This document shows positions 34,957 through 43,335 of a DNA stretch of 64,000 nucleotides, in pieces. This DNA is from Ramlibacter pinisoli (GTDB lineage: Bacteria; Pseudomonadota; Gammaproteobacteria; Burkholderiales; Burkholderiaceae_C), in NCBI RefSeq assembly GCF_009758015.1, contig NZ_WSEL01000009.1:1351501-1415500 (forward strand), given 5' to 3'. The first letter of the stretch is position 1, and each line of letters starts with the position of its first letter. The notes beneath the pieces are model-generated. The model ran no database searches. It worked only from the letters and a program-made list of their open reading frames with translations, and was not told the origin of the DNA. The position numbers and the translations under genes are program-made.

Positions 34957-35817
34957 TCAGCGCAGCGCGGCGGTGGCGTCCATGGTCAGCCAGCCGTCGT
35001 GGTCCTGCGCCCAGAGCTGGACGCTGCGGCCGTCGGCGGCGGGGGCACCGCAGACCTGGAACGGATGGCCGTCGAAGGTGGGCCGCACGGCACGGAAGCG
35101 GAAGCTGGCCACGTCGGCCTGCGGCCACTGGCGCCGCAGCAGGTCCATCAGCAGCGTGGCGATCAGCGGCCCGTGCACCACCAGGCCCGGGTAGCCCTCG
35201 ACCTCGGTGACGTAGCGGCGGTCGTAGTGGATGCGGTGGCCGTTGAAGGTGAGCGCCGAGTAGCGGAACAGCAGCACGTCGTCGGGCACGATCTCGCGCC
35301 GCCACTGCGCCTGGCCGTCCGGCCGCCTGGGCGCCAGCTCGGCTTCGCCCGGCTGCTTCAGCGGCCGGTAGACGATGTCGTGGAACTCCACCAGCGCCGG
35401 GTCCGCTACGCCGTTGCAGCGCAGCTCGTGCCGCACCTTGACGAACACCAGCTCGCCGGTGCGGCCCGACTTGGACGTGATGTCCTCGATCGTCGAGGTG
35501 CGCTCGACGGCGTCGCCGATGCGCACCGGCGAGCGGAACTCGAACTGGCTGCCGGCCCACATGCGGCGCGGCAGCGGCACCGGCGGCAGGAAGCCGCCGC
35601 GCCTGGCATGGCCGTCGGGGCCGATCTCCGACTGCCGGTGGCGCGGCAGGAAATACAGCCAGTGCCACAGCGGCGGCAGCGGCATGCCGGGCCGGGCGTC
35701 GACCGGTTCGTGGTCGAGCGTGGCATTGAGCGCCAGCGCGGGGGTGGGCCCCATGGTCTCCGCCACCGTCTCGGTGCGGCCGATCCAGGCGGCCCAGTCG
35801 TCCTTGTCTCCAGTCAT
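34957..35817 (-). CDS. MaoC/HTD2-type hydratase, mesaconyl-CoA hydratase-like
   Basis: A 286-residue double-hotdog protein of the MaoC dehydratase group, resembling itaconyl-CoA/mesaconyl-C4-CoA hydratase. N-terminal half: PPLWHWLYFLPRHRQSEIGP and GFLPPVPLPRRMWAGSQFEF. C-terminal half: FRYSALTFNGHRIHYDRRYV with the catalytic D/H-type pair and the following GYPGLVVHGPLIATLL. It would add water to a CoA thioester of an unsaturated acid. The ATG at 35817 fits the family start; the upstream frame is not coding-like. It precedes the lyase on the same strand, which hints at branched dicarboxylate breakdown. Confidence 0.9.
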   Translation of the reverse strand: MTGDKDDWAAWIGRTETVAETMGPTPALALNATLDHEPVDARPGMPLPPLWHWLYFLPRHRQSEIGPDGHARRGGFLPPVPLPRRMWAGSQFEFRSPVRIGDAVERTSTIEDITSKSGRTGELVFVKVRHELRCNGVADPALVEFHDIVYRPLKQPGEAELAPRRPDGQAQWRREIVPDDVLLFRYSALTFNGHRIHYDRRYVTEVEGYPGLVVHGPLIATLLMDLLRRQWPQADVASFRFRAVRPTFDGHPFQVCGAPAADGRSVQLWAQDHDGWLTMDATAALR

Positions 35818-35934
35818 CGGGGCTCCCGTGGCGCCGGGCGGGGCGCCGTGGGCGAGAGTCTGCCGCATTTGCCGACGGCCCATTTCCAGCCTGAGCGAGG
35901 GATTGTTGCTAGAGGGCTGCAACGCCTTCGGGTG

Positions 35935-36175
35935 CGCGGCAGGTGGTGCCTGGCAGGGCCTCATGGTGGGCCGGTCGCGGCTTTGCTTCGCTCGCCGCGA
36001 CTGCGCTCCGCCTAGCACCGGGCCGGGCTTGCCGGCTCCAACTCACTGCGCGCTACGCGCTCCGTTCAGACAAGGCGCCGGAGCCAGTTCACGATGCGCG
36101 CTGGCGCGCGCTCCGCCCGGCCCGGTCCGTCTCCGCCGTCCCACAAATCGTCCCCGCCAGGCACCACCTGCCGCG
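35935..36175. repeat. 241-bp element with perfect 20-bp terminal inverted repeats
   Basis: The left end CGCGGCAGGTGGTGCCTGGC (35935-35954) is the exact reverse complement of GCCAGGCACCACCTGCCGCG (36156-36175). The inside is GC-rich with shorter palindromic words (TGCGCGCTACGCGCTCCG, ATGCGCGCTGGCGCGCGCTC) and no open frame that looks coding. It could be a non-autonomous mobile element or a long stem-loop. Confidence 0.7.
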
Positions 36176-36238
36176 TGGGCAGGCTCTGCTGGATCAAGGA
36201 GTGCAAGCTCCTGGCCCGCAACCCGCTCACCCTCCCCC

Positions 36239-36333
36239 GTCATTGCGGGCTTGACCCGCAATCCATCTCCCAACTGCGGTTCGGGTGCGGCCTCGTTGCG
36301 GGCATGGATGCCGGGTCGAGCCCGGCATGACGA
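36239..36333. repeat. Palindromic intergenic repeat, copy 10
   Basis: GTCATTGCGGGCTTGACCCG at the left and GGATGCCGGGTCGAGCCCGG plus CATGACG at the right. Confidence 0.85.
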
Positions 36334-36474
36334 GTCTGCAAGGTGCGCCCCGCGTGCCCACGGTCGCCAGCGACACCCGGCGGGTAGGTTCGCGACTACA
36401 GGAATCGGCGCCCCGGGCAGCTTCCGCTTTCGCCCGGCCAGCCTACCGTGGACCTTTGCCCCCAGGAGACCGCC

Positions 36475-36915
36475 ATGGCCCAACAGGACGCAGTGACCCT
36501 GCTCGAGGACGACCACATCCAGGTCGAACGCCTCTTCGCCCAGTACAAGTCCGCAGGCGATGCCACCGCCAAGCGCATGCTGACCCAGCGGATCTGCCAC
36601 GAGCTGTCGGTGCACACCCGGATCGAGGAAGAGATCTTCTACCCCGCCTTCCGCCAGGCGACCGGGAACGACGCCCTACTGCAGGACGCCGAGCGCGAAC
36701 ACCGCGAGGCCCGCGAGCTGATCGCGAAGCTGGAGGCCAAGCAGGTCGACGACCGCGTGATGCTGGAGCTGGAGGGCGCGATCGCGCACCACATCGGCGA
36801 CGAACGCCAGAAGATGTTCCCGCAGGCGCGCAAGACCCGCGGGCTCGACCTGCTGCAGCTGGGCCAGCAGCTGGAACAGCGCAAGTCCGAGCTGCTGGCC
36901 GGGCACCCGGCCTGA
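36475..36915 (+). CDS. Hemerythrin-domain protein
   Basis: A 146-residue four-helix hemerythrin-like protein. Candidate di-iron ligands are H14 (EDDHIQVE), H42 and H47 with E51 (CHELSVHTRIEEE), H76 (EREHREARE) and H105/H106 with E110 (AHHIGDE). Such proteins bind O2, nitric oxide or iron in the cytoplasm, or protect from oxidative stress. The ATG at 36475 has CAGGAGAC upstream. It stands alone, in front of a small unknown gene and the dehydrogenase. Confidence 0.92.
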   Translation: MAQQDAVTLLEDDHIQVERLFAQYKSAGDATAKRMLTQRICHELSVHTRIEEEIFYPAFRQATGNDALLQDAEREHREARELIAKLEAKQVDDRVMLELEGAIAHHIGDERQKMFPQARKTRGLDLLQLGQQLEQRKSELLAGHPA

Positions 36916-37081
36916 GGCACTTGGCCCAGCCGGGCCGGTCGGCCATTTGGCGTAGGACGCGTCCTATTGGCGACGCACCGGTCGCGCCCCACCATGGAGC
37001 GCAGATCAACAAGGGCGGACTCGAAGCGACACCGCGGCCAGGGTGGCCGGGCGGCGCGTGCTCGCCCCCTGCAAGGGCGCC

Positions 37082-37360
37082 ATGAAGAACCCATCACCCG
37101 ACGTCAGCAAGCTTGTCCAGAACCTCGTTCGACTGACCGGACGCGACGCGCACGGCTACGAGGCCTTCGTCCTGGCGGACGCCTCCATTGCCGTTCGCAA
37201 CAGCACCGCTGCCGCGTACTACCCGCTGGAGGGCTGGACCAGCCGGTTCATCCGTCACCTGCACCAGGGCTTCTACGACCCGCCGCACGGCCCGACCCTG
37301 TCGCGCTGCGTCGAGGCCACGCGCCACAACCGGGGGTCGGGACGCCAGGCCGCTGCATGA
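37082..37360 (+). CDS. Small hypothetical protein overlapping the downstream dehydrogenase
   Basis: A 92-residue protein (KNPSPDVSKLVQNLVRLTGR, later YYPLEGWTSRFIRHLHQGFY) with no signal peptide or membrane span. Its TGA overlaps the ATG of the dehydrogenase gene (ATGA), a junction typical of co-translated genes and the main reason to believe in it. An AAGG lies before the ATG at 37082. No family is recognised. Confidence 0.5.
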   Translation: MKNPSPDVSKLVQNLVRLTGRDAHGYEAFVLADASIAVRNSTAAAYYPLEGWTSRFIRHLHQGFYDPPHGPTLSRCVEATRHNRGSGRQAAA

Positions 37361-38601
37361 CCGATCGCCCGCCCGGCCGCGTGTCCTTGCCCAAGGACAG
37401 GATCCGCGTCGTCCTGCTCGAAGGCATCCACCCGTCGGCGCTGGACCTGCTGCGCACCGAGGGCTACACGCAGATCGCCGCCGTGCCGCGGGCGCTGGCC
37501 GGCGCCGACCTGGTGGACGCCATCGCCGATGCGCATTTCGTCGGCATCCGTTCGCGCACGCAGCTCACGGCCGAGGTGCTGGAGCACGCGCCCCGGCTGG
37601 TGGCCGTCGGCGCGTTCTGCATCGGCACCGACCAGGTCGACCTGGCGGCCGCGATGCGGCGCGGCATCCCGGTGTTCAACGCGCCGTTCTCCAACACGCG
37701 CAGCGTGGCCGAGCTCGTGCTGGCCGAGATCGTGATGCTGATGCGCGGCATCCCGTACAAGAACGCGGTGCTGCACCGCGGCGGCTGGGTCAAGAGCGCC
37801 GAGGGGTCGCGCGAGGTGCGCGGCAAGACGCTGGGCATCGTGGGCTACGGCCACATCGGCACCCAGGTCGGCGTGCTGGCCGAGCACCTGGGCATGCAGG
37901 TGGTGTTCGCCGACATCGAGACCCGGCTGCCGCTGGGCAATGCACGGCAGCTGCCCTCGCTGGCGGCAGTGCTGGACGCCGCCGACGTGGTGACGCTGCA
38001 CGTGCCCGACACGGACGCCACGCGCGGCATGGTCGACGCTGCCGCGCTGGCCCGCATGCGGCCGGGCAGCCACCTGATCAATGCCTCGCGCGGCAAGGTG
38101 GTCGACATCGACGCGCTGGCGCAGGCGCTGCGCAGCGGCCACGTCGCCGGCGCCGCCATCGACGTCTTCCCGGCCGAGCCGAAGGGCAACGATGCCCGCT
38201 TCGCCTCGCCGCTGGTCGAATTCGACAACGTGCTGCTCACGCCGCACATCGGCGGCTCGACCCAGGAGGCGCAGGAGAACATCGGCCGCGAGGTGGCCGC
38301 CAAGCTGGTGCGCTACTCCGACAACGGCTCGACGGTGACGGCCGTGAACTTCCCCGAGGTGGCGCTGCCCGAACACACCGGCCGCAGCCGGCTGCTGCAC
38401 ATCCACCGCAACGTGCCCGGCATCCTGGCCCGCATCAACGAGCGCTTCTCGTCGGCCGGCATCAACATCGCTGGCCAGTACCTGCGCACCAACGAGGAGG
38501 TGGGCTACGTCGTGATCGACGTCGACGGCACCGCGCCGCAGGAAGCGCTCGACCACCTGTGCGGCATCCCCGGCACGATCCGTTGCCGGGTCCTGTACTG
38601 A
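37357..38601 (+). CDS. serA: D-3-phosphoglycerate dehydrogenase (SerA-like, with ACT domain)
   Basis: A 414-residue NAD-dependent dehydrogenase starting serine synthesis by oxidising 3-phosphoglycerate. The substrate half includes VGAFCIGTDQVDLAAAMRRG and PFSNTRSVAELVLAEIVMLM. The Rossmann motif is GIVGYGHIGTQVGVLAEHLG. Catalytic R, E and H lie in NASRGKVVDIDAL, DVFPAEPK and LLTPHIGGSTQEAQENIG. The ACT domain, about residues 340-414 (LLHIHRNVPGILARINERFS), would allow serine feedback. The length and layout match E. coli SerA. The start overlaps the small gene upstream. Confidence 0.94.
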   Translation: MTDRPPGRVSLPKDRIRVVLLEGIHPSALDLLRTEGYTQIAAVPRALAGADLVDAIADAHFVGIRSRTQLTAEVLEHAPRLVAVGAFCIGTDQVDLAAAMRRGIPVFNAPFSNTRSVAELVLAEIVMLMRGIPYKNAVLHRGGWVKSAEGSREVRGKTLGIVGYGHIGTQVGVLAEHLGMQVVFADIETRLPLGNARQLPSLAAVLDAADVVTLHVPDTDATRGMVDAAALARMRPGSHLINASRGKVVDIDALAQALRSGHVAGAAIDVFPAEPKGNDARFASPLVEFDNVLLTPHIGGSTQEAQENIGREVAAKLVRYSDNGSTVTAVNFPEVALPEHTGRSRLLHIHRNVPGILARINERFSSAGINIAGQYLRTNEEVGYVVIDVDGTAPQEALDHLCGIPGTIRCRVLY

Positions 38602-38623
38602 AGGTGCCGCGAGGAGACCGGCC

Positions 38624-39286
38624 ATGCATTCCGACCTGCCCTACCGCGACCGGCGCGAAGCCGGCCAGCGGCTCGCCGCCCACCTCGAGTTCCTGCGCGG
38701 TGCGCCGGGGCTGTTGGTGCTGGGGCTGCCACGCGGCGGCGTCCCGGTCGCGGCCGAGGTCGCGCGGGCCCTGGCGGCGCCGCTCGACGTCCTGGTCGTC
38801 CGCAAGCTCGGCTACCCGGGGCACGAAGAGTACGCCATGGGCGCCATCGGGCCCGGCGGCGTGCGCGTGCTGCGGCCGCTGCCCGGCGTGCCGGTGACGG
38901 ACGAGGACGTGGCCCGGGTGGTGCTGCGCGAACAGGACGAGCTGCTGCGGCGCGAGCAGGCGTACCGCGCCGGCCGCCCGGCCCCCGTTCTGGCCAGCCG
39001 CACCGTGGTCCTGGTCGACGACGGCCTGGCCACCGGCTCGACCCTTGAAGCGGCCATCCTGTCCGCGCGCCACGGCACGCCGCAGCGCCTGTGCGTCGCG
39101 GTGCCGGTGGGCGCGCGCAGCAGCTGCGACCACCTGCGCCCGCTGGTCGACGACCTGGTCTGCCCGGCCATGCCCGAGCCCTTCCACGCCGTCAGCCAGT
39201 TCTACCGCGAGTTCCCGCAGACGGCCGACGAGGAAGTGCAGGACCTGCTGCGCGAACTCGCCGCCCCCGTGCAAGCGGGCCGCTGA
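38624..39286 (+). CDS. Phosphoribosyltransferase-domain protein
   Basis: A 220-residue type I phosphoribosyltransferase of the COG1926 kind. The PRPP-binding loop is VVLVDDGLATGSTL (residues 127-140), and a conserved N-terminal LGLPRGGVPVAAEVARAL and LDVLVVRKLGYPGHEEYAMG precede it. The substrate of this group is unknown; some actinobacterial relatives are fused to an erythromycin-esterase domain. The ATG at 38624 has GAGGAGA upstream. It follows serA by 22 bases and may be co-transcribed. Confidence 0.9.
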   Translation: MHSDLPYRDRREAGQRLAAHLEFLRGAPGLLVLGLPRGGVPVAAEVARALAAPLDVLVVRKLGYPGHEEYAMGAIGPGGVRVLRPLPGVPVTDEDVARVVLREQDELLRREQAYRAGRPAPVLASRTVVLVDDGLATGSTLEAAILSARHGTPQRLCVAVPVGARSSCDHLRPLVDDLVCPAMPEPFHAVSQFYREFPQTADEEVQDLLRELAAPVQAGR

Positions 39287-39320
39287 CCCGCATCGCCTCG
39301 CCTCCCTTCCGCGCGCGTCC

Positions 39321-40904
39321 TCAGCGCGCCGCGGCGGGCTGGTGGCGCGCCAGGGTCGACGCCGCGACGAGGGCGCCCAGCATGGCCAGCACGGCGCTGG
39401 CCGACATGATCCAGCGGTAGCCGGCGACGAAGGCCTGCTGCACGGCCGCCTGCACGGCCTGCGCCGCCGGCGCATCCAGGCCGTCCAGCCGCAGCGCGCC
39501 CCAGCGGTCGCGCTGGGCCCAGGCCGCCTCGACCAGCGCCGGCGCCAGTGCGGCGTCGCGCAGGCCCTGCTGCAGGGCCGGCCCGAACACCAGCCCCATC
39601 ACCCAGCCGAACACCGCCACGGCCAGCAGGCCGGCCACGCGCGAGACCGCGTTGTTGACGCCGGACGCGACGCCGGCGGCCTGCGCGTCCACCGCGTTCA
39701 TCACGGTGGTGGTGAGCGGCGCGATGGTGATCGCCATGCCCAGCCCGAGCACGGCCACACCGGGCAGGAAGCCGCTCCAGTAGTCGGCCGCGCGGCCCGG
39801 CAGGGCCAGCAGCGCGAAGCCGCCGGCGGCGATGAGCGGGCCCACCACCAGCGGGCCGCGCGCGCCGTGGCGCTCGACCAGGCCGCCGGCCCAGCGCGAG
39901 AGCACGAACAGGATCAGGATGAAGGGCAGCAGGGCCGCGCCGGCGGCGGTGGCCGAGTAGCCCTGCACCTGCACCAGGTTGAGCGGCAGGAAGAACAGCC
40001 CGCCGCCCAGGCCGGCGTACAGCAGCAGCGTGAGCGCATTGGCGCCGGCGAAGGTGCGGTTGCGCAGCAGGCCCAGCGGCACCATGGGCGCCGGATGGCG
40101 GCGTTCGACGGCGACGAAGGCCGGCAGCGCGGCGACCGCCAGCAGCAGCGCTCCCAGCACTTCGGGCGCGGTCCAGCCGCGGGTGGGCGCCTCGGTGAAC
40201 GCGAAGGCGGCGCCGCCGAGGGCCAGCGTGGCCAGCGCCGCGCCGCCGATGTCCAGTCGCGTGGTGGCGGCTGGCGGCGGACTCTCGGGCACGCGCCACC
40301 AGGCGATCGCGACCACCGCGGCGGCCACCGGCAGGTTGACCGCGAACGCCCAGCGCCAGGAGAACTGGTCGACCAGCCAGCCGCCCAGCAGCGGGCCGAG
40401 GGCGGAGGTCACGCCGCTGATGCCGGTCCACAACCCGAAGGCGCGGCCGCGTTCGGCCTGCGGGAAGTTGGCGCTGATCAGCGCCATGCTGCCGGGCACC
40501 AGCAGCGCCGCACCGGCCCCCTGCAGCGCGCGCGCCGCGATCAGCTGGCCCACGCTGGCGGCGAACGCGCAGGCCGCCGAGCCGGCCGCGAACAGCAGCA
40601 CGCCGGCGATGAACACGCGCCGCCGTCCCAGCCGGTCACTCAGTGCACCGCCCAGCAGCAGCAACGCGGCCAGCAGCAGCGCATAGGACTCGACCACCCA
40701 CTGCGCCTGGTAGGCCGTCGCCGCCAGCGCGCGCTGGATGGCGGGCAGCGCCACGTTGACGACGGTGCCGTCGATGAAGGCCAGGCTGGAGCCCAGGATG
40801 GAGGCCGCCAGCACCCAGCGCTTGCGCGCCGCCGTGCAGTCGGCGGCCGGCCCGCCGCCGCGGACGGACGCCTCGTCGCAGGGCAGGCGCGAGACGACCG
40901 ACAT
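39321..40904 (-). CDS. DHA2-family MFS multidrug exporter
   Basis: A 527-residue major facilitator protein with about fourteen membrane segments (EmrB/QacA type). Landmarks are ILGSSLAFIDGTVVNVALPA at the first span, LGGALSDRLGRRRVFIAGVL for motif A, and the antiporter motif C-like region PGSMALISANFPQAERGRAF. It would pump drugs or other amphipathic compounds out using the proton gradient. The ATG at 40904 was chosen because the upstream frame is shadow of the acetyltransferase gene. Confidence 0.93.
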   Translation of the reverse strand: MSVVSRLPCDEASVRGGGPAADCTAARKRWVLAASILGSSLAFIDGTVVNVALPAIQRALAATAYQAQWVVESYALLLAALLLLGGALSDRLGRRRVFIAGVLLFAAGSAACAFAASVGQLIAARALQGAGAALLVPGSMALISANFPQAERGRAFGLWTGISGVTSALGPLLGGWLVDQFSWRWAFAVNLPVAAAVVAIAWWRVPESPPPAATTRLDIGGAALATLALGGAAFAFTEAPTRGWTAPEVLGALLLAVAALPAFVAVERRHPAPMVPLGLLRNRTFAGANALTLLLYAGLGGGLFFLPLNLVQVQGYSATAAGAALLPFILILFVLSRWAGGLVERHGARGPLVVGPLIAAGGFALLALPGRAADYWSGFLPGVAVLGLGMAITIAPLTTTVMNAVDAQAAGVASGVNNAVSRVAGLLAVAVFGWVMGLVFGPALQQGLRDAALAPALVEAAWAQRDRWGALRLDGLDAPAAQAVQAAVQQAFVAGYRWIMSASAVLAMLGALVAASTLARHQPAAAR

Positions 40905-40914
40905 GGCAGCGGCG

Positions 40915-41232
40915 CTAGACCCGGAACGCCCGCCGGTGGCTCTCGGCCACCAGGTCCAGGTACTCGGGATGGCGGCGGATGTAGCCGGCGATGAACTGGC
41001 AGATGGGAATGACGGCCAGCCCGCGGCTGCGCACGTCATCGAGCGCGAAGCGCGCCAGCTTGGAACCCAGGCCCTGGCCCTCGTACTGCGGCTGCACCTC
41101 GGTGTGCGTGAACAGCACCGCGTCCTTCAGCAGGTTGTATTCCGCATGCGCGGCCACCTCGCCGCCGAGCCGCAGCTCGTAGCGATGTGCCGCCGGGTTG
41201 TCGGCCAGTTCGGGGGTGGTGGTGGGAGCCAT
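40915..41232 (-). CDS. Small GNAT-like N-acetyltransferase (YidJ/Gcn5-like)
   Basis: A 105-residue short acetyltransferase-like domain of the COG2388 group. It contains HTEVQPQYEGQGLGSKLARF, whose QGLGSKL part is the acetyl-CoA phosphate loop, and VIPICQFIAGYIRRHPEYLD, the characteristic C-terminal helix. The partner protein and acceptor are unknown. It is 10 bases from the MFS gene and likely shares its mRNA. Confidence 0.9.
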   Translation of the reverse strand: MAPTTTPELADNPAAHRYELRLGGEVAAHAEYNLLKDAVLFTHTEVQPQYEGQGLGSKLARFALDDVRSRGLAVIPICQFIAGYIRRHPEYLDLVAESHRRAFRV

Positions 41233-41298
41233 GCGATGCGTGGGGTGGCGGAGAAGGCGGCCAGTCTACGTCGGCCGGCGGCGCCGCGCCCTCATCGT

Positions 41299-41393
41299 CG
41301 TCATGGCGGGCTGGACCCGCCAGCCATCCCCGGGACCTTGCGCCACCCGATCAGCGTTCCGGAGATGGATGCCGGATCGCGTCCGGCATGACG
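41299..41393. repeat. Palindromic intergenic repeat, copy 11 (diverged)
   Basis: The arms GTCATGGCGGGCTGGACCCG and GATGCCGGATCGCGTCCGGC plus ATGACG differ by paired (compensating) changes from the other copies. It is the last copy seen in the window. Confidence 0.75.
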
Positions 41394-41470
41394 AAACCAG
41401 ACTTGGGTTTGCTTTCGCGTCCTTCGCGAAACCTTCGCGCCCTTCGCGTACCGGAGTCCGCCTTCGACCA

Positions 41471-42280
41471 TCAGGCGTGCAACTCCGCGAGGAAGGTCTC
41501 GATCGCCTTCACCGTGGCAGCGGGGGCGCTCAGGTGCGGGCAATGGCCCACGTTGTCGATCACCCGCAAGGTGGACCGCGGGATGGCGCGGTGCATGGTC
41601 TCGCCCACGTCGACCGGCGCGATGAGGTCGTCGCTGGACTGCAGGATGAGCGTCGGGCTGCGCAGCTTCGGCAGCTGGGCCCGGTAGTCGCACAGGAAGG
41701 TCGCCCGGGCGAACTGCCTGGCGACCTCGGGGTCGGTGCCGCAGAAACTCCGGGTGAGCTCCCGGGTCAGCTCGGGCTGCCGGGGCGCCCCCATGATCAC
41801 CGGCGCCATGTTGCTCGACCAGCCGATGTAGTTGCTCTCCAGCGTCTCCAGCAGCGACTCGATGTCGGCCCGCGTGAAGCCGCCGACGTAGCCGGCGTCA
41901 TTGATGAAGCAGGGCGACGGTCCCACCATCACCTGGGCCCGGACCGCCGCCGGCGCCGCGAGCTCCACCAGCAGGCCGATCATGGCGCCCGCCGAATGGC
42001 CGACGACCACCAGCGGCCCGAGATCCAGCTCCTGCAGCACCTCCACGACATCGTCCGCATGCCCCTGCAGCGTGGCGTAGCGGTGCGGCCGCCAGGCAGA
42101 CAGGTCCGAGTGGCCGCTGCCCACCAGGTCCAGCAGGACCACCGTGCGGTCCTCGGCGAAGTGCGGCGCCAGGATGCGCCACGTGTCCTTGTCGCAGCCG
42201 TAGCCGTGCACGAACAGCAGGGGCGTCCGTCCGGACGGACGGCGGTGCACGAAGACGTTGTTGCGCTTCAGGACGGTCAT
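41471..42280 (-). CDS. Alpha/beta hydrolase, RsbQ/KAI2-like
   Basis: A 269-residue hydrolase. The N-terminal LLFVHGYGCDKDTWRILAPH is the RsbQ signature. The triad is S96 in VVGHSAGAM, an aspartate near D218 (SSDDLIAP) and a histidine near H246-H249 (NVGHCPHLSAP), in almost the same places as in Bacillus RsbQ. RsbQ supplies a small ligand to the phosphatase RsbP; plant KAI2/D14 are hormone receptors. No RsbP-like gene is nearby, so a plain esterase or lactonase role in the adjoining catabolic block is also possible. The ATG at 42280 has GGAGAAAGG upstream. Confidence 0.9.
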   Translation of the reverse strand: MTVLKRNNVFVHRRPSGRTPLLFVHGYGCDKDTWRILAPHFAEDRTVVLLDLVGSGHSDLSAWRPHRYATLQGHADDVVEVLQELDLGPLVVVGHSAGAMIGLLVELAAPAAVRAQVMVGPSPCFINDAGYVGGFTRADIESLLETLESNYIGWSSNMAPVIMGAPRQPELTRELTRSFCGTDPEVARQFARATFLCDYRAQLPKLRSPTLILQSSDDLIAPVDVGETMHRAIPRSTLRVIDNVGHCPHLSAPAATVKAIETFLAELHA

Positions 42281-42519
42281 GGGAGCCTTTCTCCGGGTTG
42301 TCCCGGATTGTCCCGATCGACCGCCGGATGGGCAGCGCCTGCGCCGGTGAAGTCGGCTTTGTCCTACGCCCCAACATGGTCACCCTGCGCCGCACTGGTG
42401 CAGGCGCATGCGGAAGTTCTCATGCCGCGTTGCATCGATGCCGCGTCCGGCCTGCTGTCCGGTCGATTGTCGATCCGTCCCCGGGATGGGAAAGCTGTGG
42501 GTTCCCTGCGGACGCTGGC

Positions 42520-43335
42520 CTAGATGCCGAGATCGTGGGCCTGCGCCTCCAGCGCGTTCGCCGCCCCCTGCAACTCGCGCCGCAGTTCCTCCACCCGGTG
42601 CTCGCCCAGCAGATCGGGCGTGCCGACCAGGCAGAGGGCGGCGAAGGCTTCGCCGGCCGTGTTGCGCACCGGCATGCCGAACGCGTAGGAGCCGGGCACG
42701 ACGTCGCCGAAATTCACCCCGAAGCCGTACGAATCGGAGCGCTCGCGCATCTTCTGCAGGGCGGCCAGCCGGCCGGTGCCCTGGCGCGCGATTTCATGGG
42801 CCACGTTCTCCAGCAGGATCTGGTGCGCCTCCCCGGGCGGCAGCGTCTGCAGGATGGCGACGCCGCCGGCCGAAGTGAACAGGGGCCGGCGCGTGCCCTC
42901 GTACACCATCAGCCCGGTGAGCTTGAGCGTGCCGGCCCGCACGCTGCAGACGTATTCGCTGCCGCTGCGGAACTGCAGCAGGCAGATGCCGCCCATGCGG
43001 CGGGCGAAAGCGTGCACGAGTGGCTCGGCGCGGCGCTGGAACTCGGCATGGTCGGGCAAGGCGAGCCCGAGTTCGAACATCAGCGGCCCGGGCAGGTAGT
43101 GGCGGTCGCCCGGCCGCTGGACGACGAGGCGCTCGTCGACCAGCCGCGCCAGGATGCGGTGGACGGTGGCCTTCTCCTGCCTGCAGGCCGTGGCCAGGTC
43201 GGAGAGCCGCCAGCCGATCTTCGGCCGGGTCGCCACCACGCGCAGCAGCTGCAGTCCACGGCTGAGGCTCTGGGTGCCCGCGCGGGCGGAGCTGGCAGCG
43301 ACCGGCAGGCCGCGTTCGGCGACGGTATTCGTCAT
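42520..43335 (-). CDS. IclR-family transcriptional regulator, paralogue 1
   Basis: A 271-residue IclR protein. The winged helix covers about residues 20-80 (SRGLQLLRVVATRPKIGWRL, ATVHRILARLVDERLV) and is followed by YLPGPLMFELGLALPDHAEF. The effector part includes GGVAILQTLPPGEAHQILLE and RNTAGEAFAALCLVG. It is clearly related to the regulator at 47453-48259, which carries almost the same PGPLMFELGLALPD and GTGRLAAL segments. The ATG at 43335 has GGAAG upstream; an earlier ATG at 43350 is possible. It lies downstream of the ethD gene. Confidence 0.92.
   Translation of the reverse strand: MTNTVAERGLPVAASSARAGTQSLSRGLQLLRVVATRPKIGWRLSDLATACRQEKATVHRILARLVDERLVVQRPGDRHYLPGPLMFELGLALPDHAEFQRRAEPLVHAFARRMGGICLLQFRSGSEYVCSVRAGTLKLTGLMVYEGTRRPLFTSAGGVAILQTLPPGEAHQILLENVAHEIARQGTGRLAALQKMRERSDSYGFGVNFGDVVPGSYAFGMPVRNTAGEAFAALCLVGTPDLLGEHRVEELRRELQGAANALEAQAHDLGI

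Larger units (their letters stand above)
35818..36474. other. Long intergenic region with a large inverted-repeat element and one palindromic repeat
   Basis: This 657-base gap, between divergent genes, holds a ~240-bp element bounded by 20-bp perfect inverted repeats (35935-36175) and one ordinary palindromic repeat (36239-36333). No credible gene is seen. Confidence 0.7.

Noticed and set aside
16541..35817. A genomic island with an integrase or insertion sequence
   Set aside because: The lack of palindromic repeats and the catabolic content are suggestive, but I found no integrase, transposase, tRNA edge or direct repeats.
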